Source: Haliclystus octoradiatus
Taxonomy: Eukaryota; Cnidaria; Staurozoa; Stauromedusae; Haliclystidae
Assembly (NCBI GenBank): GCA_916610825.1
Contig: OU744453.1
Coordinates: 12,729,826 to 12,793,825, forward strand
DNA length: 64,000 bases
Direction: 5' to 3'
Made by a program: the position numbers and the translations under genes. The notes under the pieces are model-generated. The model had not been told where the DNA came from, did no database searches, and was given only the letters and a program-made list of their open reading frames with translations. Below are positions 1-8,310 of this stretch, piece after piece (position 1 is the stretch's first letter; each line of letters opens with the position of its first letter).

Positions 1-479
1 TTTATTTTAAAGATAAATGTTTTCCCAGAAAAAATGTAAGTAATGTTTGCAGAATACTGAGCAAACTCGAGAAAGGGATGTGAGCTCTATCACAAACAGT
101 TCAAAGCTGCTCTTGATTTCAGGGTGTCAATAAGGGCTGGCGGAGCCCCAAAGTAAATATGATTTTCATTAACTGTTGTTCTTTTTACCATATCAAAAGT
201 TTGTACAAATGAGGAGACGATTAAAATACAAATCAAACTCAGGAATAAAGAATAGCCTCTAATACTTTTAACACAAACACTATGGTATATTGGACACATT
301 TGATGGGATTGCAAGAAAACTTATCAAGGCCAAATTTATAATTATAACTATAACAACTTATTAATGTCAACTTATGTTAATTTGAAAAACAATGCAGTGG
401 ATGTTGTAGTAGCTTTCTATTCTATAGTTATTATTTACAAACTTATAAGATAAACAGTAATGTGTTTATTTTTGGATAA
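1..479. other. Unassigned AT-rich stretch
   Basis: No gene is recognised. A minus-strand frame from about 165 down to 90 is open and ends in a stop. It could be a terminal exon, because an AACAG precedes it on that strand, but nothing links it to a family. The rest is AT-rich sequence without repeats that I can see. Confidence 0.4.
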
Positions 480-974
480 TACTAAAAATTTTAATATTAT
501 ACTTGTTTACCCGAAAATAATGTACTGTAACATGTTATTCAATTGCATTGCTTTACCAAGAAGCTTTAGCTAGATTTTTGAATTATATATGTCCAATAAT
601 GTCAAACAGCCCAATTATAACATGCTGTGGTAATTTCATGCGCTCTATTGATGTAATCGGTCAAGAATAATAACGAACATTCCATAAAGAGTTCATGAAC
701 TTATTCATGAACCCAGTTCATGAACCTATTCATGAACCCAGTTCTTGAACTTATTTATGAATCCAGTTCAAGAACTTGTTCATGAACCCAGTTCATGAAC
801 TGGGATATGCCAAAAATTATTGAAACGTTCATGAACTGAGTTCATGAACATTTGTGCCATTTCACGTTCATTTCATGGGACTGTTCATGAACTAGTTCAT
901 GAATAGTTCATGAATAGTTCATGAACTGTTCATGAAGTTTATTCATGAACTGTTCATGAAGTTTCGCAGGGGTA
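480..974. repeat. Interspersed element with TTCATGAAC array, copy 1
   Basis: The right half (about 688-960) is a dense array of the palindrome GTTCATGAAC and near variants, often as the 12-mer AGTTCATGAACT. The left half is unique-looking DNA. Both halves recur in opposite orientation at 5386-5690, including the left-half words ATAACATGCTGT and CAAGAAGCTT and the right terminal word TTTCGCAGGGGTA, so this is a dispersed element and not a local slippage product. The number of palindromes differs between copies. No coding capacity is seen and no target duplication was resolved. Confidence 0.75.
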
Positions 975-1365
975 CCAATGAGCATGAAGTATAATACGGT
1001 ATAAGATTCATCACAACCGAATACGTTGAGCTAAGATGATTAATGACTTTTTTAATGACTTTTCTGAATCAACTTGGATCTGCTTGGAATAATAAATGAA
1101 ACTTCAAGTAATCGTGTTATCGATTCATCAAACCCAAATTCTATACTCAGCCTTCTCCCAGAGGCAAAAGGTCAGGAATCAGAGGTCATCACAAATAAAA
1201 CAATTGAATGGTATAATTTCGTATATACTTTGATTTTGAATTACAATTCGATTATAAGTAGATAGTGCTGTAATGGCTATAAAATTCTTAAATCCTTACA
1301 TATTTTTATATATATAGATTCAACTTAGCAAACCAAAACATTATACATTATAAATACTTTAAGCA

Positions 1366-1919
1366 TAATTTAATGTTGCTTTTATCTTTTCTCTCTTCTC
1401 TATCTGCTTGACCCACCTTACGCTCTCTGAATAATTTCCTATAAATCACATATAATTAAGCATATATTAGATAACACTGATGGAGCATTGATACTCTCCC
1501 TGTAGGGCAGTCATACTTACATTAGGCGGTGCACCACTATCCATTCTAGAATTTGATACGAAGAAATATCAGATCATAAATATGGCTCAATTTGAACATT
1601 GACGTAATCTAGTTTGCAACTTACCTTCTTTCTTTAGCGATGCACTTCGCTTTAACATTGGAATTAAATATTGTCTTGCATACAATTCCCTTTCTTCTAT
1701 TAATTTCTGAATGCTAATAAACAAAAAATTAAATTGAGAAAAAACATAAACATACATGATGTCTTTGAAATTTCTCTTTAAAAAACAGAAAGTCAATCAT
1801 CTCACCATAATTCTTCCGGGAACAGTCAAACTTGAATTTCTTGATAAAAAGTCGCAACAACAAGTTGGATATTCCAGGTAAGACATGTAGAACAAAGTAC
1901 GCAAATAAAAATTCGTCAT
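1366..1919 (-). CDS. Possible chain of small minus-strand exons, product unknown
   Basis: Read on the minus strand, four segments join with matching phase. 1919-1806 starts with ATG after CTTAG and is followed by GTGAGA. 1706-1625 lies between ATTCAG and GTAAGT and reads KLIEERELYARQYLIPMLKR onward. 1545-1521 lies between TTCTAG and GTAAGT. 1438-1417 follows TTATAG and either splices at GTGGGT or reads on to a stop near 1366. The 82-bp exon is the most convincing because it has good sites at both ends and a charged, protein-like sequence. The two microexons (25 and 22 bp) could be chance. I do not recognise the protein. The strand matches UQCC6 upstream, but the sequence does not resemble the expected UQCC6 C-terminus. 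Confidence 0.3.
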
Positions 1920-1924
1920 CTAAG

Positions 1925-2094
1925 AAAGGATACCTTCAAGTTGATTGGTTTACACGTGTGCACGCATTTTCAGATAGAGTGAGGGGGGATTATAGATTAC
2001 GAAAGACAAAAGGATACATTTAAGTTGATTGGTTTAGACGTGTGCACGCATTTTCAGATAAAGTGTAAAGTGAGGGGGAATTATAGATTACGAA
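1925..2094. repeat. Two-copy tandem duplication, about 84 bp unit
   Basis: Two adjacent copies share AAAGGATAC, TTGATTGGTTTA, CGTGTGCACGCATTTTCAGA and a closing TTATAGATTACGAAAGA. The second copy carries a short internal insertion. It is a simple local duplication with no coding signal. Confidence 0.8.
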
Positions 2095-2659
2095 AGAGAA
2101 GACACAAAAACAAAATGCTGTTGTAGCAACCAATTTATAATTGGGCTAACAATATATAGGTAAACAAACAATGGCAAATCTTTGCAAGGAAGCGTGGACT
2201 AATCCATACCAGTTATAGCTACATCAGGGGGTAACTGAAGGACAACCTTAATCATAAACGAGGCTCGACATTAGATCACGGCGCATTGCAATTCGATTAC
2301 ATGTTTCACTTCTCCCTATGAAAAACATCAAATTGTGCACTTATTCTCCCTTGAATCGGTCACATGTTTTCGCATTTCACCAATAAGTGTTTGCATCTTC
2401 TAGGTCAGAAATGGGCTCTAGCCAATCAGAGGTGTCGGTTGACTATTCACAGATCGGTCTTTTGTTATTTATTTTCCTATAAAAGTAAAATTGTTTTTGC
2501 TCGACTTGCTCGAGAATCAGTTCAGATTATTCCAAAATGGCATTCATGAAGCTGCCACAACGTGTAGCTGTCGTTTCAAAACTATTTAAAAGATAGCAAC
2601 TTAGTGGAGGCCATTTAAACAGCTACATTGCAAAATTAAAAGCAAGATAGCTTCAATAG

Positions 2660-4735
2660 AACAGTCTAGGAGCTTCAAAAAATCGCGAAGCGATTTTTTA
2701 AGGGGAGCGGGGGATAACGGCGTCGAGCGGAGCGAGGCGCCACTAAAGTATGCAGGTGTGTTATATCCCACGAAACGAGAAGTTTGTAGCCTACTAACGA
2801 AACACCCTGTCCAGACACATGTAGCGATCCGCGCGTCCCACAAACAAACCGAAAACGCCATCCTGTAGAAGAGCTTGAGCACATCTACAGGACTTTTTTC
2901 CAATCCCTACCTGGTAAAATGGATTTTTAATTAATATTTTAAAACTATCAAAATCGTAAACTTTTTCGACAGCTGTTCGCGCGCGGCTGCCAATATCGAT
3001 ACAACAAAGGGCCCTTTCAAAGTGTTAACACTATGGTCCGTGACGCACGAGGGCAGTCGACCGCGAAGCCACTCATCACTTCCTCTCATCGTCATGGCAA
3101 CCGCCATGTGGGCAGCTCTCGTAGGAAAGGGGGAGTGGCGCGCTCTGCAAACAGGCTCGGTCCAGTTCCCGCTACGATTTGAAGCTTGTAAAGACTGCAC
3201 AGGGCCAGAGGAGAGACCCGGGCAGCGGAGAGACAGTGCAACGGGACCTTGACACCACTATCGACATATTGCCAAACATGAAATGTTGCTAAATACTAGA
3301 GGCCCTCCTGGCCCCTTCCCAAAATAAGTAATTATTCTCCTATTGTTTATCAACTAAAATATGTCCTAAAAATTTTCCCTCAGATACTGCAAGTTGATCT
3401 CACATTCATGTTTATGGCAAATGTTCTCTTCATAATTATTCCAAAATTTTCTAGGAGATACTGCAACTTCATCTCACATTCATGTTTATGGCAAATATTC
3501 TCTTCAAAATTATTCTTCTATTATTTATCAACTAAAATATGTCCTAAAAATTTTCTAGGAGATACTGCAACTTCATCTCACATTCATGTTTATGGCAAAT
3601 GTTCTCTTCATAATTATTCTCCTATTATTTATCAACCAAAGTAACTCCTAAAAATTTTTCCTGAGATACCGCAATCATCTAACCTTGATGTATAGAAATT
3701 GTGATTTTAAAGCGTCCCGATCGCCGCCGTAGAGACTGCCAGCCAGTCTCTGAGGTCAGCAGGGAGGGTGCCAACTACTATTTTTTCGTCATCATTATCA
3801 ACACCGGGGAGCCAGTCAACACAAGGAGGGTGCGGACTGCGCAGCAGTACGGGGGACTCGCAACTCGCAGTTTACATGATAAACTCAGCTATATAATAAT
3901 TGATTTACGTTATCTTACTAGGGCCCCAGGGGCCGAGCGGAGCTTCAAAAAACCGCGAAACGCTTTTTAAGGGGAGTGGGGGATAACGGCGTCGAGCGGA
4001 GTGAGGCGCCACTAAAGGACGCAGGTATGTTATATCCCACGAAACGACTTTTTTTCAAATCCCTACCTGGTAAAATGGATTTTTAATTAATATTTTAAAA
4101 CTCTCAAAATCGCAAACCTTTTCAACAGCTGTTCGCACGGCCACCAATATCAATACAACAAAGGGCCCTTTCAAAGTGTTAACACTATGGTCCGTGACGC
4201 ATGAGGGCAGTCGACCGCGAAGCCACTGATCACCTCCTTTCATCGTCATGGCAACCACCACGTGGGCAGCTCTTGTAGGAAAGGGGAAGTGGCACGCTCT
4301 GCAAACAGGCTCGGCCCAGTGCCCGCTACGATTTAAAGCTTGTAAAGACTGCACGGGACCAGTGGAGAGACCCGTGCAGCGGAGGGACGGTGCAACGGGA
4401 CCTTGACACCACTGACAACATGTTTCCAAACGTGACCAGTTGCTAAATACTAGGGGCCTTCCTGGCCTCTTCTGAGGGCCGAGGAGGGCAGGCAGGGGAG
4501 TATAGAAAGTGTGATTTTAAAGCGTCCTGATCCCGGCCGCAGAGACTGCCAACCAGTCTCTGAGGTCAGCACGGAGGGACGCCAACTACTATTTTTTCGT
4601 CATCACTATCAACACCGGGGAGCCGGTCAACACAAGGAGGGTGCTGGCTGCGCAGCAGTACGGGGGACTCGCAACTCGCAGATTACATGATAAACTCAGC
4701 TATATACTAATTGATTTACGTTATCTTACTAGATC
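2660..4735. repeat. GC-rich composite unit duplicated head to tail
   Basis: Block X (about 2675-3310) and block Y (about 3692-3921) are repeated as X' (about 3942-4470) and Y' (about 4501-4733) in the same order. The DNA is much more GC-rich than its surroundings. X opens with a near-perfect hairpin (AAAAAATCGC, 3-nt loop, GCGATTTTTT) whose stem has decayed in X'. X also has about 100 bp (near 2788-2892) absent from X'. Y contains the 7-bp stem GAGACTG/CAGTCTC and both Y copies end in TTATCTTACTAG. No long frame is conserved between copies, so a non-coding element or structured RNA is more likely than a protein gene. The class is unknown. Confidence 0.7.
3328..3672. repeat. Tandem array, about 130-bp unit
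   Basis: Between blocks X and Y lie roughly three copies of a unit containing ATTATTCTCCTATT, TATCAACTAAAATATGTCCT, AGATACTGCAACTTCATCTC and CATTCATGTTTATGGCAAAT. One internal copy lacks the TATCAACTAAAATATG part. The array is absent between X' and Y', so it arose in, or was lost from, only one of the duplicates. Confidence 0.85.
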
Positions 4736-5385
4736 GATTGGAAAGTTGCTTTTTACTGTAATCGTGGTGAGGAGATATATTCCCTTTTTGGTTGTTTTTG
4801 ACCTCTTGGAACTCGTGTCATGCAGAGAATATTTGGTATGCTAAAGTAAGAAGTTTCTGTATATAATATTACTTAACAAGGAAACAAATGTCTGCAATTT
4901 TCATTGTATACCTCATATCACCTGTCATATAAAATGCTTGAATCAACTATATTACTGTAAGAATATTTATTTCACATTACCTATAATCTAAGGTTTAAGT
5001 TGAACCTAGCATGATAACATCTTCAACATTTGACAGTTTCAATTCACTGACTCCACTTCAGGTCTGATGTATCAGAGCATGTATTGTACAGCTCAGGGCC
5101 TTCATGAGTGGCGTCTTCCGTTGGACGCATTTTGTGGGAAATTAACCTTATAACTTTTTGAATATGTTGAAATAATATTAAGTAAATATTTAATACTGTA
5201 GTTTTGTTTTCAGTTGTTAAACATACTGTGAAATACCATCCAGGGAGCTCCTGAGAGAGATTAATCCAAAAAGTTTAACCTTCATGGCCCTGGCCACATG
5301 GACTTCAGATTCTGAAGAACTCATAATTTTTCCTGCATCCACCCCTGGCAATTTTCGCAACTGTCAAAGAGTGAACAATATTACC
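4736..5385. other. Unassigned spacer
   Basis: No gene or repeat is recognised. A short minus-strand frame near 5160-5080 is open for about 25 codons but has no supporting splice or family signal. The stretch ends where the inverted TTCATGAAC element copy begins. Confidence 0.4.
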
Positions 5386-5690
5386 CCTGCGAAACTACAT
5401 GAACAGTTCATGAACTTGAAATGGCACAATAATTCAATAATTTTTGTCACATCTCAGTTCATGAACTGGGTTCATAAATAAGTTCATAAACTGGGTTCAT
5501 AATAAGTTCATGAACTATCAAGAGAGATCATTAATAATACTACAGCATGTTATAATTGTGTTGTTTGACATCCTTGGATAGATATAAATTAAAAATCTGA
5601 AGCTTCTTGGAAAGGCAAAGCAGTTGAAAAAACATGCCACCGCACATTATTTTCAAGGTATAAAAATTCTTTAATCTGCATCATATAAAA
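5386..5690. repeat. TTCATGAAC element, inverted copy 2
   Basis: This is the reverse complement of the element at 480-974: TACCCCTGCGAAA, then a shorter run of AGTTCATGAAC palindromes, then ACAGCATGTTATAATTG and GAAGCTTCTTGG. Homology stops sharply at the GCAGGGGTA word in both copies, which marks one true end of the element. Confidence 0.75.
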
Positions 5691-6139
5691 TAGTTAATTA
5701 CACATCAATCTTTCTAAAAGTTCTAATCAGACCATTGGCAACATGTTCTGAATTTTATTATGCAGAATGTCCTTAGTGCTATTTTCATTGTGCAGGGGAA
5801 TATATCTTTCGACTCAGTAAATAATACATGGACTGGTACACACATATGACAGTGCTCCTTCTCCTTTGAGGAAATTTTACATCAAAATAATTATTCAATA
5901 TTTTCTTGTTCACCAACACTTCATTCAGCTCATTAACTTTCTATACAGTTTGTGAACTTGATAGCTCATGGACTGTATCTATGAACTCTAGAATGAACAA
6001 CTAATTCCATGCACAAATATGAAAATGGCCTTGAGATATTTACAAATTCATCAGTTATTCACAAAAACTTTATTCCATGAAAACGCAAATATTCCATGAA
6101 CTCAGATATTACAGAAGTAGTAATAAAGTATATTAAATT

Positions 6140-6430
6140 CATGGGTAAATTTATTGACTATTCATGAAAAGTTCATGAATTTATCAATGAACTGGCAAGT
6201 TCATGAACTCTCACTGAATAATTAATTTGATCAACTACTAACAGACAATTCATGAACCAGTTTATGAACGTTGGAAAATGTTCATGAATTGTCAATCAAA
6301 AATTGAGTTCATGACCTTTTTATGAAACGTTCATGAACCAGTTGATGAACTGTGTATTCATGAACTTAGATTGACAATCTTTTCACGGACAGTTTATGAA
6401 CAGTTCATGAACAATACGAAGTTCACAAAG
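6140..6430. repeat. Degenerate TTCATGAAC-rich cluster
   Basis: More than ten TTCATGAA or GTTCATGAAC words occur in irregular spacing. The flanking unique half seen in copies 1 and 2 is not evident, so this may be an old or partial member of the family. It lies just downstream of the UQCC6 exon on the transcribed strand. Confidence 0.6.
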
Positions 6431-6575
6431 AGCAAATAAACAACAACATTTCTTGAACATATTGCAGCCGGATCAATTGCAGAAACTGTTTTTAAAACTG
6501 ATATCTAGTAGAAGATTTTCAGATGAAGCACATGTTGAAGATACCACATCAAACTAAAAAACTGAATTCACATAC

Positions 6576-6683
6576 CATGTTTGGTTTGTAAATCTGATGA
6601 ATCATGAATCCACCACCAAGCATAGATGCAATGCAACTTGTAGAAAACATTATATAACGTAGAAAAGAAGTTCCAGCTGGCAT
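6576..6683 (-). CDS. UQCC6: UQCC6 (C12orf73/BRAWNIN), first coding exon
   Basis: UQCC6 is a roughly 70-residue inner-membrane microprotein required for assembly of respiratory complex III. This exon gives 36 residues opening MPAG, then a hydrophobic helix and HQIYKPNM. That fits the family pattern of MPAG start, Y..MF, small residues in the helix, then H..Y.P. It ends at codon phase 0 before a good donor (GTATGTG at 6575). The family's conserved second part (a PEIPP...GEL type segment) should lie further down the minus strand. I could not find it between here and the left edge, so the gene is partial in this annotation. The ATG is 49 nt after the UQCC5 stop on the same strand, with no poly(A) signal between, which suggests a bicistronic or operon transcript. 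Confidence 0.72.
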
Positions 6684-6732
6684 AATCAAACTTATGATCT
6701 CTATTGCATGATGGTTAATACTGTCTAGTCAA

Positions 6733-6815
6733 TCATGTAACGCTGACGGTTTCTTTTGCTTTGGTTGCTTTCTCGGTCAACTTTCTTTCAGCTTCTTTCC
6801 TTAAGTATGTATCAT
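6733..6815 (-). CDS. UQCC5: UQCC5 (SMIM4), exon 2, C-terminal part
   Basis: This follows a strong acceptor (ATTTTCAG). Two bases complete a Tyr codon split with exon 1, then 26 codons rich in Lys and Glu (DTYLRKEAERKL onward) run to TGA. The join reads KETFYDTYLRKEAER, which matches the human SMIM4 pattern QETFYDVYRRKASER almost position by position and fixes both the frame and the 16.3-kb intron. The tail is probably the soluble part facing one side of the inner mitochondrial membrane. The exon sits immediately upstream of UQCC6 on the same strand. Confidence 0.88.
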
Positions 6816-7084
6816 CTGAAAATATTAAAAAGAAAACAAATATCACAGATATATTATAGAAATAGCAAAATGATGGATTTTTTAGCTGTTGAGAATATGC
6901 TGTGGTTGGCATAATAGGGAGGTACGCTTGAATTTTTTCTTTAAATGAATTCCAGTGTAAATAAAAGATTAGCAGTAAAAAAAAAGTATGTGAAATTAAA
7001 TTTTAACTGTCATTGAATTAACAGAGATACTCAGCTTTTACTTTATAAAAATCAACTTATGTTGTCATGATGACGCAAATGATT

Positions 7085-7155
7085 AATTTTTGCTGTTGTT
7101 TATATGTGACGTCATTTCGCAAGAAGTTCCTCTCCGATAAGAGCAAGATGGCTGA
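7085..7155. promoter_or_regulatory. Possible promoter with CRE and YY1-like motifs
   Basis: GTGACGTCAT (a full cAMP-response-element palindrome) is followed about 55 bp later by GCAAGATGGCTGAC, which contains the AAGATGGC core typical of YY1 sites near start points. It lies inside the UQCC5 intron and could drive the small plus-strand candidate at 7361-7671. This is motif evidence only. Confidence 0.35.
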
Positions 7156-7360
7156 CTTTCAGTTTTGAGTCGAAATGATCGTGCTCAACTAAGAAAGAGA
7201 AAAACCTTGAAACATAATTGTTTGTCCCTGGATAAACAGCAAAATTATTAAACCTGTTTTTACAAGCCGCAAGTTGATCGACGGACTCAAGAAAACCGAA
7301 GCCAAGCCATCTATTACAAATCTTATACGAATGTACAAATTCGAAACCTAAATTAAAGAT

Positions 7361-7671
7361 ATGCTATTTCTGTGTGTTCCAGATGATTCAATTAGATGTG
7401 ACGTTTGGTGGTTTAAAGTGTATAACCCGGATATTCAGACCTTTACGGGAAAGGCGCGCGATCACGCTCGCGCCTTCAAGCGCCTTGTTTTGGTTTTTGA
7501 AGAGCGTTTAATAGCGCGCCTCACTGATAATTTAGGTACATATTTTTAAGGCTTTTAGAATTTTAATTTCCAAATTAAATTTATTTTATATTTTGCTTCA
7601 AAGAACATTTTATTTTAGCTTTTTTCTTCGGATGTTACGTTGGAAGAAAGGCTCTGCCAAAACAACAGTGA
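7361..7671 (+). CDS. Candidate small two-exon gene, product unknown
   Basis: A frame open from ATG at 7361 reaches a possible donor at 7536 (TTTAG then GTACAT). It continues in phase after the acceptor TATTTTAG (7611-7618) to TGA at 7669, giving about 75 residues. AATAAA follows at 7732-7737, about 60 nt past the stop. A second reading is that TTCTGTGTGTTCCAG (ending 7380) is itself an acceptor, which would make the upstream ATG wrong. The segment also holds the hairpin AAGGCGCG/CGCGCCTT. No family is recognised. The arrangement of promoter, frame, intron and signal is suggestive but each part is weak. Confidence 0.25.
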
Positions 7672-8310
7672 TAACCATTTGGCAATAAGGCGCGACATTG
7701 TTGAACTGAATATGTTGTGTTGAAGGTGTTGAATAAATTTATTTGAATGAATTTTCTTTGTGTATTGTTCTCTAGTATGACCCCTTATTGTTTTACACCT
7801 TAATAGCGGCCGATATCAATCAGCTGTTAAGTTAGCCGTCACGTCAAAAGGTAAACAACGTCTATTCTGAAATAGATATGCATTAAGTTACGACATTACA
7901 CAGTATTGACATTAAAATAGACATTTAACCCGAAAGTAAATAGTAAACATTACAATAACATCTTTAGAATAATAGAAAATATAACCATATACCACGCATG
8001 CTATTGAAAGAAAAATATTGACAAATTATTTATTCAAATTATTCATTTCAGGATGGCGTATGTCATTCTGAAAATTAATTATAACTTTTAATTGATTTTC
8101 AGACATAAGGCGTCTAGTTAATGATAGTAGAAATTTAATTAGCCGTCTGTCACATGTGTGGTGTTTGTCTGAGACGATTGCGTATTGAATTATTAGGCAT
8201 ATCCTGTCGCGCCGTTTTAGCCATATATAAATCAGAATAATTCTGTATAAATTGAGCCTTAAATAAACTGGCATTAACAGAATTAACGTTGATAGCACAA
8301 TCACTTTAAA

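Noticed and set aside
1074-1265. 63-codon plus-strand frame as an exon
   Set aside because: An in-frame stop lies just upstream with no AG acceptor in between, so it cannot be an internal exon, and it has no usable ATG or family match.
2660-4735. Helitron origin for the GC-rich unit (3' CTAG end, hairpin nearby)
   Set aside because: The hairpin is about 45 nt from the CTAG end, not 10-12, and no 5' TC end or Rep/helicase remnant was seen.
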